Shown in pieces: positions 1 through 9,701 of a stretch of 64,000 nt of DNA. Origin of the DNA: Desulfovibrionaceae bacterium (GTDB lineage Bacteria > Desulfobacterota > Desulfovibrionia > Desulfovibrionales > Desulfovibrionaceae). The DNA is taken from assembly GCA_031082225.1 (NCBI GenBank), contig JAVHLG010000008.1, forward strand, positions 9,702-73,701, written 5' to 3'. The notes beneath the pieces were generated by a model. It searched no databases, was not told the DNA's origin, and was given only the letters and a program-made list of their open reading frames with translations. How positions within the stretch are numbered: position 1 is the first letter of the stretch; each line of letters opens with the position of its first letter. The translations under genes were made by a program, and so were the position numbers.

Positions 1-36
1 CCCCCCGGGCCGCGCGACATTTTTGGGACGTGCGTC

Positions 37-2454
37 TCAGGCCGGAAGGCAGTTTCCGACGCCGATGTTGCGGATCAAGTGGTCCAGGGCCTCGGCCTGG
101 GAGGCCAGACGCTCCACGGCCTGCATGGAGCGGTCCACGCCCTGGGACGTTTCCTCGGCCACGTGGCTGACCTCGTCCACGGCGCGGTGGATTTCCTCGC
201 TGGCGGCGGATTGCTCCTCGGCGGCCGCCGCGATGGAGCGCACCTGGTCGTTGGTGTGCCCGGCCAATTCCAGAATCTCCCGCAGGGCCACGCCGGAATG
301 GTCGGCCAGCCTGGTGGCCTCGGCCACGGCCCGGCTGGCCTCGTCCATGCCGCTGACCGCCTCCCGGGCCCCGGCCTGGATGGCGGTGATGGAGTCGCCC
401 ACCTCCGTGGTGGCGTGCATGGTCTTTTCCGCCAGCTTGCGCACCTCGTCGGCCACCACAGCGAAGCCGCGTCCGGCATCTCCGGCCCGGGCGGCCTCGA
501 TGGCGGCATTGAGCGCCAAAAGGTTGGTCTGGTCGGCGATGTCGGAGATGACGTTCATGATCCGGCCGATCCCGGCGGCCTGTTCCCCCAGGGTGGCGAT
601 GCGATTCTTGAGGATGTCGGTCTGGCTTTTCACCCGGCCGATGGCCGTGACCGACTGGTGCACCGTATCCGCCCCCTCGCGGGCCTTGCGCATGGTCAGT
701 TCGGCCTGCTCGGCGGCCCCGGAGGCGTTTTTGGCCACCTCGAGCACCGTGGCGTTCATCTGCTGCATGGCCGTGGCCGTCTCGCCGGTGCGGGAGCGCT
801 GCACGTCCATGCCCTTCCCGGTCTGTTCCACCACCGAGGACAGTTCCGCCGCCGCCGCCGCCACCTGGGCGGCGATGGCCCCGGCCTGTTCGGCGGTCTC
901 GCAGATGACCTTGTTGGTCTCGATCAGCGTCTCCTCCTGGCGCTTGACCTCGGTCAGCACCGCGAACTGGGCGAAGCATCCCAGGGCGCGGTTTTCCAGG
1001 TCGAAGATCGGTGCGGCGTCGATCTTGATGAAAAAACGCTCGTTGCGGGCGTCGGTTCCTTCAAAACCCTGGTTGGTGACCAGGGTCCGTCCCTGCAGGG
1101 TCTTGAGGATCAGGTCGGCCATGGCCCGGTTGCTCGCAAAAAACTCGCTGATGTGCATGCCCATGTAGTCCCTGGCGGGTTTGTCCTTGGACATGAAGTG
1201 GCACAAAAGGGTATTTAAGTAGGTGATGCGGCCTTCCGGGCTGACCACCAGGCAGGGCATGGTGATGCCGCCCAGGATGCCCTGGACGAAGCCCAGCTTC
1301 TCCTTGAGCGTGGCCACCATGGTTTCCATGTCGGTCCGGAGCTGGTTGAGTTCGGCCGTGCTGCCCCCGGCCTGCAACGTCGCGCCCAGGTCGCCGCCCG
1401 CCACATCGCGGGCGAAGGCCACCATTTTGGTGATGGTCCGGCTGACGCCCCGGCCGATCAAGTAGGCCAGGGCGGAGGCCAGGACCAGGGCCAGTCCCGT
1501 AGCCGCGAGCATGGTCGTGCGCCGGGCGGTGTAGTCGCCGATGCGCACGGCCAGGAAGGCGTCCAGTTCGTCGGCGCAGACCTCCCAATACCGGAAGGCG
1601 GCGTCCCGGGCGGCCTGGCCCGAGGCCAGGAAGGCCTCCCGGGTGACCGGCTCTCCGGCGGCCAGGGACTTGAGAAGGGCGATAAACGGCTCTGTGGCGG
1701 CCTTGTACCTGGACAGGCCGGCCGCCATGTTCCGGGCCAGATTGGGGCTTACGCCGTAGAAGTTCGGATCCTCGTTGAGGGTGGTCTCGGTGTCGGCCAG
1801 GATGCGGGAAAAATCCGATTCGGAAAGCATCTCGGCCAGGGTGTGGAACTGGCGGCGGTCCTCCTCGGACAGGGAACCGCCCAGGGCCGTGTCCCCGAAA
1901 TCCAGGATGGAGGCCAGGCGGCGCTGGGTCTGGGGCAGGGCCAGAAGCGTCAGGTCCATCATGTAGTAGCTGTCGAGGTCGGGATCTAGGATCAGGTTGG
2001 AGGTGTCGCCGGCGTGGGTGATCATGCCCATGACGTCGTCCACCAGGGCCGCCGTCTTTTCCTTGAAGGCGGCCGGATCGCCCTGGCTGGCCCTGGCCTG
2101 GGTCCATCTGGCGGCCACGGCCTGGGGCGTGAGGTGGGAGCGGTTGCGGATGCCCAGGCCCTCGGCGGTGAATTGCAGGTCGTCGCCGTGCCGCTTGGCG
2201 GCGTCCGCCAGTTCGGCAAAGGCCTGATCGACCCGGGAGGCGGCTGCGGGGTCGGAAGCGGCCCGGGGGAGGTCTTCCAGGAGTTTTTCCAGGGGACGCT
2301 GGAAGGTGTTGCCCTGGGTCTCCAGGCGGCTGAAGGCTATCTGGCCGTTGATGTTCTGGATGGCGATGAACAAAAGGACGCCCAGGGGGAGCACGAAGGC
2401 CACGCCGATGGTGGCCAGCTTCCAGGAAAGCTTGATGTTTTTGGATATCTGCAT
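37..2454 (-). CDS. Methyl-accepting chemotaxis protein with PAS domain
   Basis: Inner-membrane chemoreceptor that signals to CheA/CheW. From the chosen start it is 805 residues: a first membrane segment near residues 10-32 ([16 protein letters not shown]), a periplasmic region of about 290 residues, a second membrane segment ([20 protein letters not shown]), a HAMP-like stretch, a cytoplasmic PAS domain (GRITYLN... to [10 protein letters not shown]) and the MCP signalling hairpin with its conserved tip around [18 protein letters not shown]. The track begins at 2565, but the ATG at 2454 follows GGAG by 8 bases and starts directly before the membrane segment, so I use it. No CheR/CheB-tethering pentapeptide is seen at the C-terminus. 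The ligand cannot be told. It lies far from the che operon at 19-26 kb and could feed it or another array. Confidence 0.93.
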   Translation of the reverse strand: MQISKNIKLSWKLATIGVAFVLPLGVLLFIAIQNINGQIAFSRLETQGNTFQRPLEKLLEDLPRAASDPAAASRVDQAFAELADAAKRHGDDLQFTAEGLGIRNRSHLTPQAVAARWTQARASQGDPAAFKEKTAALVDDVMGMITHAGDTSNLILDPDLDSYYMMDLTLLALPQTQRRLASILDFGDTALGGSLSEEDRRQFHTLAEMLSESDFSRILADTETTLNEDPNFYGVSPNLARNMAAGLSRYKAATEPFIALLKSLAAGEPVTREAFLASGQAARDAAFRYWEVCADELDAFLAVRIGDYTARRTTMLAATGLALVLASALAYLIGRGVSRTITKMVAFARDVAGGDLGATLQAGGSTAELNQLRTDMETMVATLKEKLGFVQGILGGITMPCLVVSPEGRITYLNTLLCHFMSKDKPARDYMGMHISEFFASNRAMADLILKTLQGRTLVTNQGFEGTDARNERFFIKIDAAPIFDLENRALGCFAQFAVLTEVKRQEETLIETNKVICETAEQAGAIAAQVAAAAAELSSVVEQTGKGMDVQRSRTGETATAMQQMNATVLEVAKNASGAAEQAELTMRKAREGADTVHQSVTAIGRVKSQTDILKNRIATLGEQAAGIGRIMNVISDIADQTNLLALNAAIEAARAGDAGRGFAVVADEVRKLAEKTMHATTEVGDSITAIQAGAREAVSGMDEASRAVAEATRLADHSGVALREILELAGHTNDQVRSIAAAAEEQSAASEEIHRAVDEVSHVAEETSQGVDRSMQAVERLASQAEALDHLIRNIGVGNCLPA

Positions 2455-2877
2455 GCACGATGCTCCATGGGAAGGGTGTTGACGCCACAGGATCCGGGCG
2501 CGTTGCGCGTAAGCCAGACCGCTGCGGGCCGCCGCAGGGAAAAAGGCCCATGGGCCTGGATGCAAAAAAGGGTTTGCATGCCGCGATATCTGTTAGCGAC
2601 TGTGTTTGATGTATGTCAAGATATTATTACAATTTTGCACAATTCCTGATAATCCAGTGAATTGACAATGGAACATATCTGTTCTCTTGTGCAATCAGGT
2701 GAACCGGGCTTGCCTGGGTGCGCCTTTTCAAGCCATGGTGTCCCTGGCGATTTTGGTGAAACAGGATGTCGCCGTGACGGCATGACGCCTGGCGACCCGC
2801 GGCGTACTGTCCGGGGGGCGAGGGGAATCATCTTCGGGCCGGTGGCGGGGAAGCGCCGGGGAAAGGGGTGAATCGGC
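2455..2877. other. Divergent intergenic region with inverted repeats
   Basis: Spacer of about 420 bases between the divergent MCP and amrA genes. It is much more AT-rich than its surroundings around 2600-2700. Apart from the minus-strand promoter it holds TTGCACAA (2634-2641) with its inverse TTGTGCAA (2688-2695), and between them GAACATATCTGTTC (2671-2684), arms GAACA/TGTTC around four bases. These could be regulator sites. No convincing gene is seen; the overlapping track ORFs lack ribosome binding sites and family likeness. Confidence 0.4.
2590..2619 (-). promoter_or_regulatory. Candidate sigma-70 promoter for the MCP gene
   Basis: On the minus strand TTGACA (2619-2614), an 18-base spacer, then TAACAG (2595-2590), about 136 bases before the MCP start codon, in a locally AT-rich stretch. 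The -35 is perfect and the -10 is weaker. Confidence 0.45.
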
Positions 2878-3429
2878 ATGGAACGTTTTCGGTTTTCCCT
2901 CACGGATGCGGAAAAAAGCGCCCTCAAGGAACTGGTGTGGCGGCGCATCATGGACCGCCTGAACGGCCGCGACACCGGGGTTCCGGAGCCTTTGACGGAT
3001 GTCCTGCGCGAACCCTACGGGGCCTTCGTCACCCTCAAGCGCCGGGATCAGCTTCGGGGCTGCATCGGACATATCGTGGCCGACCGGCCCCTGTGGGACA
3101 ACGTGGCCGACATGGCCCTGGCCGCCGCCTTCGACGATCCCCGCTTTGCGCCCCTGACCCGGGCCGAACTGGATGGGCTGGAGGTGGAGATCACGGTCTT
3201 AAGTCCCCTGGCCCCCTGCCCGGACCCGGAACGCATCGAGGTGGGGCGGCATGGCCTCTTTCTCCGACGCGGCATGCATTCCGGGCTGCTTTTGCCCCAG
3301 GTGGCCGTGGAATGGGGTTGGGACCGGCGGACGTTTCTGCGCCAGACCTGCCGCAAGGCAGGCTTGCCCGAGGATGCCTGGCGCGATGCCAAGACCGATA
3401 TCTATTGGTTCGAAGGCGTGGTCTTCTAG
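2878..3429 (+). CDS. amrA: AmmeMemoRadiSam system protein A (AMMECR1 domain)
   Basis: 183-residue AMMECR1-domain protein. The hallmark LRGCIGH motif is at residues 59-65, and the protein has normal single-domain length. Family members usually sit beside amrB (MEMO-like) and a radical SAM gene amrS; the system's chemistry is not settled. Neither partner is in this window, so the gene is an orphan here. The start at 2878 is preceded by GGGG/GGTG-type purines (gaaaggggtg); the track ORF ten bases upstream in another frame is a shadow. The upstream neighbour is the divergent MCP gene. Confidence 0.85.
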   Translation: MERFRFSLTDAEKSALKELVWRRIMDRLNGRDTGVPEPLTDVLREPYGAFVTLKRRDQLRGCIGHIVADRPLWDNVADMALAAAFDDPRFAPLTRAELDGLEVEITVLSPLAPCPDPERIEVGRHGLFLRRGMHSGLLLPQVAVEWGWDRRTFLRQTCRKAGLPEDAWRDAKTDIYWFEGVVF

Positions 3430-3977
3430 TGTGATGTTGTACAAACAAGAAGATGCTTCTTTTGGCCGAAAGCAGTGTTTTCAAGCCATTGTCTAGCAGT
3501 CACGATTACAATATAATACCCTACTATGTACGAAACGCGGCGCAAGACGTGTTCCCGGGTGGGGCGCATGGCCTGTTCGGTGGCTGTTTCTGCGGCCGCA
3601 ACATGGTGAAATCCCATTTTTCCGTCACATGCGCGTGCTGTGGCCCGACGTGGGCGTATTCGCCGCGTGGCTGTTTGTGGGCGTTGCGCCGCCTCGCGAT
3701 CCGGCGTCCGGGGACGTGCCCGGGGCCACGGTTTACGAGATATCGTTCGTCCTTGATCGAGACGGTGATATTTCGGCAATTCGATTTCCAGCCGGGAACC
3801 CGCTGCCGCATCATTTAAGTGATCCTTCGGAGTCAATTCCTAAAAAAGTTTGAATATCAATGTGTTGCTGGCGTCTTTCGTCTGCGGCACGGTTCTGGCT
3901 TTCCTGGTGATCGACGGCGACTCGCACAGGCGGATGGGCCGCAGGGCGCGAGGCCGAAACGATCCGGAGGAATGGTC
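3430..3977. other. Gene-poor 550-base spacer
   Basis: No reading frame here has both a ribosome binding site and coding character. Track ORFs 3453-3818, 3629-3853 and 3426-3836 (minus) overlap one another and look random. The stretch contains the TATAAT promoter at 3489-3517, followed by roughly 450 bases with scattered GC-rich short inverted repeats. It is a plausible place for a non-coding RNA; nothing else is seen. Confidence 0.4.
3489..3517 (+). promoter_or_regulatory. Strong sigma-70-like promoter with no obvious gene
   Basis: TTGTCT (3489-3494), a 17-base spacer, then a perfect TATAAT (3512-3517). The only downstream reading frames are weak, so it may drive a small RNA or a long leader of the small secreted protein gene at 3978. 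Confidence 0.5.
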
Positions 3978-4211
3978 ATGACACGGTATCTTCTGATCCT
4001 GGCGGTGGCGGCGATGATGTTTGCGGCGTGCCCGCCGCGCTTTGCGGCCGGAGACGACGAGGCCCCGGGCACGGCCCTGGCGGAGGCGACCTATCGCAGC
4101 GAACTGTGCCGTCTGGCCCAGGCCACGGCGGCCATGCGACAGGCCGCCTTGAATGCGGACATGGATTTTCCGGAACCGCGTCCCGAGGTGCTGTTTCCCA
4201 TGGGGCGGTAG
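3978..4211 (+). CDS. Small exported protein, unknown function
   Basis: 77 residues from the ATG at 3978, which follows GGAGG (3966-3970) at normal spacing; the longer track start at 3819 has no such site. The N-terminus MTRYLLILAVAAMMFAAC is a signal peptide. The AAC could be an imperfect lipobox, or signal peptidase I could cut near RFAAGDD. The mature part is about 50 residues with a short helix-prone stretch (LCRLAQATAAMRQAAL) and no recognised domain. It is followed by the Tat-exported hydrolase gene, so the product probably acts in the periplasm. Function not recognised. Confidence 0.55.
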   Translation: MTRYLLILAVAAMMFAACPPRFAAGDDEAPGTALAEATYRSELCRLAQATAAMRQAALNADMDFPEPRPEVLFPMGR

Positions 4212-4218
4212 GGAACCA

Positions 4219-4247
4219 TGGACCGCCTCCCGGGAGTAGGATATGAT
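4219..4247 (+). promoter_or_regulatory. Candidate promoter for the Tat hydrolase
   Basis: TGGACC (4219-4224), a 17-base spacer, then TATGAT (4242-4247); a second overlapping TATGAT follows at 4247. It lies about 45 bases before the start codon at 4292. Confidence 0.4.
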
Positions 4248-4291
4248 ATGATCGCATAGTCTATCCGGGCATTCGAAACGGGGAGGTTCCC

Positions 4292-5572
4292 ATGTCGTTT
4301 ATGGACATGAAAGGGCCGCGAATTCATCGCCGGTCGCTTCTGAAGGGTGTGGGGGCCTTGGCCCTCGCCCCGTTCGTGATGGGGTTCGGCGGCCGCACGG
4401 CGAATGCGTATCCGGGCGGACAAAAAAAGAAATTCGACGCCGTGAACCATCGCACCCGACTGGTGCTCTTGGGGACGACCGGCGGCATGACGTGGTGGCC
4501 GGGCTCGGATCGGGCCAGCGCCTCCCAGGTGCTTGTGGTCGGAGACGCCATGTACGTCATCGACCTGGGGTTCGGCGCGACCCATCGTCTGGCCCAGGCC
4601 TTCAACCATGGAAAATTCTTCACCTATCTCGGTCAAACCATTCAGGGGGAGTTGTCCAGTTTTCTCGCCAATGTGCGGGCGGTTTTTATTACGCATATGC
4701 ACATGGACCACCTCGGAGACTATCCCACGTTCTTGGAGATCGGGGCCAGGGCCGGATTCGGGGTTCCCGACAAGCTCAAGATTTTCGGTCCCTGCAACCG
4801 GGGGCGACTGGATGAGAACGTCTCCGGTTATACCGGGATGGTGCAGATGGCAGGCGTCGGCACGCCGCTGGCCACCCCGACCCCGGGCATCCGGCAGACC
4901 ACGGACCTGATCCTGCAAGCCTATGCCGCCACCTTCAACAACTGCACCCACGACGAGAACTATCCCGAAATCCCGAACATCATCGACGTCAAGGATATCG
5001 GCGACCCGGAAGGCGTCCCCTGGCCGACAGGCTTTCACGTCCCGGACCCGGCCAAGATCTGGACCCGGGCCGAGACCTGCCCGGCCATGGATCCCTTTCC
5101 CATTTACAGCGACGATTTGGTCAAGGTATCCGCCGTGTTGGTGGACCATGCCCAGGTCTATCCGTCCTTCGCCTTCCGCTTCGACACCGAGGACGGATCG
5201 GTGGTCATCTCCGGCGACACCGGCCCCGACACCAAGGGCAACTTGCAAAAGCTCGCCCAGGGCTGCGACGTGCTGGTGCATGAGGTCCTCGACAACATCT
5301 GGGTGGAAGGCTCCTTCAAGGGGGCCAAGCCGGGCGACCCGGCCTGGCCCCTGTATCAACATGTGCTTTCGGCCCACACCGCCCTCGACGACGTGGGAAA
5401 GATCGCGGCGTCGTGCCGGGCCAAAACACTGGTCTTAAGCCACATCGGTCCCGGAAACACCCCGGTCTCGCGCCTGCGGCAGGCCCGGAAGGGGTTTGAC
5501 GGCCGATTGGTCATCGGCGAGGATCTGTTGCAGATCGGCGTGGGCAAAGCGCCGCGCGGGACGCGCGTCTAG
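4292..5572 (+). CDS. Tat-exported metallo-beta-lactamase-fold hydrolase
   Basis: 426 residues. The N-terminus holds a twin-arginine signal (RRSLLKG, residues 13-19, then a hydrophobic stretch), so the enzyme is exported folded to the periplasm. The zinc-binding motif THMHMDHLGD is at residues 134-143, with H135, H137, D139 and H140 as ligands. Later SGDTGPD and LSHIGPGN supply the expected downstream Asp and His. Family members cleave ester, amide or phosphoester bonds; the substrate cannot be named. The start follows GGGGAGG at good spacing (gaaacggggaggttcccATG). It lies downstream of the small exported protein, possibly with its own promoter. Confidence 0.85.
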   Translation: MSFMDMKGPRIHRRSLLKGVGALALAPFVMGFGGRTANAYPGGQKKKFDAVNHRTRLVLLGTTGGMTWWPGSDRASASQVLVVGDAMYVIDLGFGATHRLAQAFNHGKFFTYLGQTIQGELSSFLANVRAVFITHMHMDHLGDYPTFLEIGARAGFGVPDKLKIFGPCNRGRLDENVSGYTGMVQMAGVGTPLATPTPGIRQTTDLILQAYAATFNNCTHDENYPEIPNIIDVKDIGDPEGVPWPTGFHVPDPAKIWTRAETCPAMDPFPIYSDDLVKVSAVLVDHAQVYPSFAFRFDTEDGSVVISGDTGPDTKGNLQKLAQGCDVLVHEVLDNIWVEGSFKGAKPGDPAWPLYQHVLSAHTALDDVGKIAASCRAKTLVLSHIGPGNTPVSRLRQARKGFDGRLVIGEDLLQIGVGKAPRGTRV

Positions 5573-5767
5573 TGTTGCGTCTCTAGAAAAAAGAAGTATT
5601 TCAAGTTGTTGTTCTCGAAATCCGGGCAGTGCGAGTTCAAGGACACGACATGAGGGCGACGGGCTGTCACGGTGGGGATGCGCCGTCCTGCCGAGGGACA
5701 ACCTGACAGCAGTCCCGTCGGCGCGAACGCGGCGCAGAAGGCGCGGACAAGGCATGGAGGCCGGGCA

Positions 5768-7501
5768 TTGGATGTGAAGCCGCGCCTGCGGCAGACGCTG
5801 CACCGCCTCCCGGGCATGGGCGACATCGCCCCGGGGCCGGACATCCTGGCCGGCCTGACGCTGTGGGGCGTGCTGGTTCCGGAGGCCCTGGCCTATGCGG
5901 GCATGGCCGGAATGCCGGTCCAGGCGGGCCTGTATACGCTTCTGGCCGCACTGCCGCTGTATTTTCTCCTGGGCGGCAGTCCCGTTTTGGTCTGCGCCGC
6001 CACCTCGTCCGAATCCATCATGATGGCGGCCATCGTCGCCCCCCTGGCCGGAGGCGATCCGGTCCGGCATGCGGCGCTCACAACCCTGCTGGTGCTCTGC
6101 GTCGGAGCCATTTTCCTTGCGGCGGGCCTTTTGCGGCTCGGGCGGGTCACCGCCTTTCTGTCCAAGCCGGTGATGACCGGATTCATCTTCGGTCTGGCCG
6201 TCTACATCGCCGCCAGCCAGTTGCATAAGATCCTGGGCCTGCCGTGCGGCCACGGCGACATGTTCATGCAGGTCGTACATCTGGCCGAGCATCTGGGAAA
6301 CTGCAACCCGGTCGCCCTGGCCGTGGGCCTTTCCGCCCTGGCCATGCTGTTTTTCTTCGAAAGGCTCGCTCCGCGTCTGCCGACCGGGCTGTGCATCATG
6401 ATCCTTGGAATCGTGACGTCCCGACTGTTTGACATGGGGCCGGAATTCGGCGTGGACACGGTCCAGGCCTTTCCCGCCGGGCTGCCGTCCCTTGCCGTAC
6501 CGGCGGTCCATGCGGCCGACCTGAAGGCCCTGGCCCCGGCAGCGGCCGGATTGGCCCTGGTGGCCTTTTCCCAGGCCCTGGGCGCGGCGGAGCACTCTGC
6601 CGGGCGGCTCGGCCTGCGCGTCGAGGCCGACAGGGAGCTTACGGCCCTGGGGGCGGCCAATCTGGGAAGCGCCCTGGCGGGGGGCATCCTGGCCGGGGGC
6701 AGCATGTCCTCAACCGCCGTCAATGTCGCCGCCGGGGCCAGGAGCAAGGTCGCATCCGGGGTGGCCGCGCTGATGACCGGCCTCACCCTGTGTTTTTTCA
6801 CCCCGCTTTTTCAGGGGCTTCCCGAGGCCATCCTGGGCGCGGTGGTGATGCACGCCGTGGCCAGGCTCATGAAGGTGTCCGAGGTGCGGCGCTATTTTCG
6901 CCAAAGCGGCTACGAATTCGTGCTGTGCCTGGTCGCCCTGGGCGGCGTGGTGCTGCTGGACATCCTGCCTGGACTCGTACTGGCGGTTTTTGCCTCGCTG
7001 GCCTGTCTCTTGTATTTCGCCAGCACCATCGACATCTCCGTCATGGGGGAGATCAGGGATTGCGGGGTCATCTGGGTGAATGCGAGCCAGCATCCCCGGG
7101 CCAGGGAAGTCCCCGGGATCCGGGTGTTGCGGATGGAGGGGGCGCTTTTTTTCGCCAACGCCGGGAAATTTCAGACTGCTGTCATGGATTTCTGCACGGG
7201 ATCGGCCGCGCCCAGGGCCTTGGTCCTGCAACTTAAGGCCAACCGGCGGCTGTGCATCACCTCCGCCGACATGCTTCTGGCCCTGGCCCGGGATCTCAAA
7301 AAGGCCTCCGTGCTGCTGGCCTTTGCCGATCTCGCCCCGGACGTCGCAGCCATGTTCCGCAATAACGGGATGGCCGACATGGTGGGGGAAGAGCACCTGT
7401 ATGACGACATCGAGCGCGCCGTGACGGATATTCAGGACCGGCTCGGCGTGTTGCGGCAGGACGATTCATCCGCTTCGCCACCCGACGTGCCGCCAGTCTG
7501 A
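5768..7501 (+). CDS. SulP family inorganic anion transporter with STAS domain
   Basis: Inner-membrane transporter of the SLC26/SulP family (sulfate, bicarbonate or similar anions). The sequence opens into hydrophobic membrane segments (LAGLTLWGVLVPEALAYAGMAG is the typical first pair) and ends in a cytoplasmic STAS domain from about VLRMEGALFFANAG onward, which regulates transport in this family. I start at the TTG at 5768 because GGAGG lies seven bases upstream and the family begins about here; the track ATG at 5672 lacks such a site and adds 32 unlikely residues. The GTG at 5774 is also possible. In a sulfate reducer sulfate uptake would make sense, but the anion is not evident. Confidence 0.88.
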   Translation: MDVKPRLRQTLHRLPGMGDIAPGPDILAGLTLWGVLVPEALAYAGMAGMPVQAGLYTLLAALPLYFLLGGSPVLVCAATSSESIMMAAIVAPLAGGDPVRHAALTTLLVLCVGAIFLAAGLLRLGRVTAFLSKPVMTGFIFGLAVYIAASQLHKILGLPCGHGDMFMQVVHLAEHLGNCNPVALAVGLSALAMLFFFERLAPRLPTGLCIMILGIVTSRLFDMGPEFGVDTVQAFPAGLPSLAVPAVHAADLKALAPAAAGLALVAFSQALGAAEHSAGRLGLRVEADRELTALGAANLGSALAGGILAGGSMSSTAVNVAAGARSKVASGVAALMTGLTLCFFTPLFQGLPEAILGAVVMHAVARLMKVSEVRRYFRQSGYEFVLCLVALGGVVLLDILPGLVLAVFASLACLLYFASTIDISVMGEIRDCGVIWVNASQHPRAREVPGIRVLRMEGALFFANAGKFQTAVMDFCTGSAAPRALVLQLKANRRLCITSADMLLALARDLKKASVLLAFADLAPDVAAMFRNNGMADMVGEEHLYDDIERAVTDIQDRLGVLRQDDSSASPPDVPPV

Positions 7502-7607
7502 GAGGCGGGTGCTGCGGCCTGCGTCCACTTCGTCCCCCGGCAACCATCGATCCCGGAGAGGCCGCGCCGTGGAGGCGCGTCGGCCGTGCGGCTTGGCACG
7601 TGGCGTC

Positions 7608-8435
7608 TCAGGGATTGGCCGCCAGGCAGGGGCAGAAGGCCAGGGCCTGTTCGGACAGGCGGCGGGGCGCGCCTGCGTCCAGGTCGTCTGACCCGTCGGA
7701 GTTCCGGTACAGGACCAGGGGCGGCGGCAGGGCCATTTCCCGGCCGCCGTTTTTGACGGCCGAGACAAGGACGAGCCGGGCCGGACGGTCCGGCCGGGAC
7801 AGGACGGGCAGAAGGATTTTGGGTTCCAGTTTTTTTTCGATCAACGCGGCGACAAGAGCGGTCAGGCGGGGGGCGGGATACACGAGGGCGATCGTCCCCC
7901 GGTTGGCCAAAAAAAAGGCCGCCGCCGCCAGAAAGTCCTCCAGGGTTCCGCAGGATTCGCTACGGGCCAGTTGGCGTCCGCCATGGGGGCTGGTGCGGCC
8001 AGCGCCCATGGGCCGGTAGGGCGGATTGCACAGCACATGGTCGAAGGATTCAGGCTCGGGATGTAATGTTCCCGGGCGCGGCGCGTCCCCTGCCCGGGCC
8101 CGAACGTCCCGGATGTCCAGGACATGGGCCGAAAAGACGTCGGCCAAGCCCAGGCGGGCGGCGTTTTCCCCGGCCGCCCGGACCATGGCCGGGTCCACAT
8201 CCAGCCCGGTCACGGTCGCGCCCGGGCAGACCTGCCGCAGAAGCAGCCACAGCCCGGCCGGACCGCAGCCGCAGCCCAGATCCAGCACCCCGGCCCCTGG
8301 TCTGGGGGCGGCGAAGGCCCCCAGCAGCAGGGCGTCCAGGGAGAAGCGCCAGCCGTGTGCAGGCTGGGTCAACCCCCGGGGAAACAAATCCCGGGCCGCT
8401 AGCACGGCGTCATCGACAGACAGAGGCTGGTCCAT
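7608..8435 (-). CDS. TrmN6-like tRNA (adenine37-N6) methyltransferase
   Basis: 275-residue class I SAM-dependent methyltransferase. Motif I is GVLDLGCGCGPAGL and the catalytic NPPY motif (LCNPPYRPMG) marks an exocyclic amino N-methyltransferase. The likeliest target is A37 of tRNA-Val as for TrmN6, but other N6-adenine targets are possible. Start set at the ATG 8435 (MDQPLSV...), preceded by GGGAGA; the track start at 8633 adds 66 arginine-rich residues that look non-coding. It is convergent with SulP and divergent from the lipoprotein hydrolase. Confidence 0.8.
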   Translation of the reverse strand: MDQPLSVDDAVLAARDLFPRGLTQPAHGWRFSLDALLLGAFAAPRPGAGVLDLGCGCGPAGLWLLLRQVCPGATVTGLDVDPAMVRAAGENAARLGLADVFSAHVLDIRDVRARAGDAPRPGTLHPEPESFDHVLCNPPYRPMGAGRTSPHGGRQLARSESCGTLEDFLAAAAFFLANRGTIALVYPAPRLTALVAALIEKKLEPKILLPVLSRPDRPARLVLVSAVKNGGREMALPPPLVLYRNSDGSDDLDAGAPRRLSEQALAFCPCLAANP

Positions 8436-8783
8436 GGGGTCGTCTCCCGGAGGCGTTTTCCCGGCCGTGCGGCCCGGGCCGTTCTCCAGGCCCCGGCAGG
8501 GGGACGAATCGGAGGGGCGGTGACCCCTGGAACAGCGCCGACTCGAGTCCCGCCAGAGGAAGGAACGCCGTACGCCGTGTCCGCACCCGTCGCGTATACG
8601 ACGTTTGCGGCCACGACGCCAGGGGCGATGCACGCCATGGATCCTTTTGGATTTCCATGTTTTTTTTGTGCCATGGGGTCTTTATGCCCGATTGTTTTTG
8701 ACCCATTGCCGACAATCCCCTATGCCAGGGAGTACGGGGAAAAGAGAAGGCCGTCAGCGTGGCCGACCCGCCGGGGCGTGACG
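8436..8783. other. Divergent intergenic region
   Basis: 348 bases between the minus-strand methyltransferase and the plus-strand lipoprotein hydrolase. It contains a candidate forward promoter at 8698-8726 and a T-rich patch near 8657-8668. No gene is seen. Confidence 0.4.
8698..8726 (+). promoter_or_regulatory. Candidate promoter for the lipoprotein hydrolase
   Basis: TTGACC (8698-8703), a 17-base spacer, then TATGCC (8721-8726), about 58 bases before the start codon. Confidence 0.4.
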
Positions 8784-9701
8784 ATGGACTGCATGAAAAA
8801 AGGATCAGGAGCGATTCGGGCGTTTTGCCTCGTCGCGCTTTTCGTCGTTATCGGCCTGTGCGGTTGCGCAGGCGGCAAACCGCTGCTGCAGGCCGGGGAG
8901 GGGGCCGTCGTCCTCGCCGACGGCGTGACCCTGGACTATGCCGTTTCCGGAAGCGGCAGGCCGCTTCTATTGGTGACCGGCTACGCCATGACCAAGGAGA
9001 TGTGGGATGCCGACTTCCTTCGGGAGCTGGCCGCCTCGCGCCGGGTGATTCTCATGGACAACCGGGGGATGGGACCATCCCCGCTTGCCGCCGCCGCCGA
9101 GGTCTCCATCCCCCGCATGGCCAGGGACGCCGTCGCCGTCCTGGACGCCCTGGGCATTGACCGGGCCGATGTGCTCGGATGGTCCATGGGCGGCATGGTC
9201 GCCCAGGAACTGGCGTTGCAGCGGCCGGACAGGGTCTGCGCCGTGATCCTTCTGGCCACGACGGCGGATATCGGTTCGCTTGCGCCTGTGCTGGAGCGGC
9301 TCAACGCCATGGGCAGCGAGGAAATCCGGCAGTCCATGTTCCCTGCGGACTGGATCGCCGGTCATCCGGAAGCCTCTGCGCGCCTCAGGCCGCGTCCACG
9401 GCCGCCGGACATGCATGTGGTCGCGGCGCAGCATGCGGCCATGCTGCAATGGGCCGGAACGTCGGGCCGTCTCAGGGAGATGTCTGCGCCGGTGCTGCTT
9501 GTGGCCGGGGCCGAGGACTGGATCTGTCCGCCCGGGGCGGCCCGGGACATGTACGAGGGCCTGTCCGGGAGGGAGGGCGCCACGGTGGCGTTTACGGTCG
9601 TGCCCCAGGGATCCCACTGGATGATGCATCAGTTTCCTGACGCACTGGCCGCCATGGTCAACGGGTTTCTTGCCGGGCGGGACTGCGCCCCTGCGCCGTG
9701 A
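8784..9701 (+). CDS. Alpha/beta-hydrolase lipoprotein
   Basis: 305 residues. The N-terminus (MDCMKKGSG, then a hydrophobic core ending IGLCGC) is a lipoprotein signal with lipobox LCGC, so the enzyme is likely membrane-anchored outside the cytoplasm. The nucleophile elbow GWSMGG, an acid in AGAEDWICPP and a histidine in GSHWMMHQF form the catalytic triad of the alpha/beta-hydrolase fold. The substrate is unknown; an esterase or similar is likely. The track ORF begins at 8520, but the signal peptide shows the true start at 8784 (or ATG 8793). The next gene, a methyltransferase, starts about 200 bases downstream. Confidence 0.8.
   Translation: MDCMKKGSGAIRAFCLVALFVVIGLCGCAGGKPLLQAGEGAVVLADGVTLDYAVSGSGRPLLLVTGYAMTKEMWDADFLRELAASRRVILMDNRGMGPSPLAAAAEVSIPRMARDAVAVLDALGIDRADVLGWSMGGMVAQELALQRPDRVCAVILLATTADIGSLAPVLERLNAMGSEEIRQSMFPADWIAGHPEASARLRPRPRPPDMHVVAAQHAAMLQWAGTSGRLREMSAPVLLVAGAEDWICPPGAARDMYEGLSGREGATVAFTVVPQGSHWMMHQFPDALAAMVNGFLAGRDCAPAP

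Noticed and set aside
79-1218. 379-residue forward ORF and its overlapping companion at 23-1168
   Set aside because: Both are shadows of the MCP gene on the other strand; GC-rich third positions keep antisense frames open, and neither has a family or ribosome site.
2671-2684. LexA-like box GAACATATCTGTTC
   Set aside because: Gram-positive LexA boxes have GAAC-N4-GTTC; here the gap is six, and neighbours are not SOS genes.
3629-3853. 74-residue ORF in the gene-poor spacer
   Set aside because: No ribosome site and no family likeness; kept only as an alternative explanation of the promoter at 3489.
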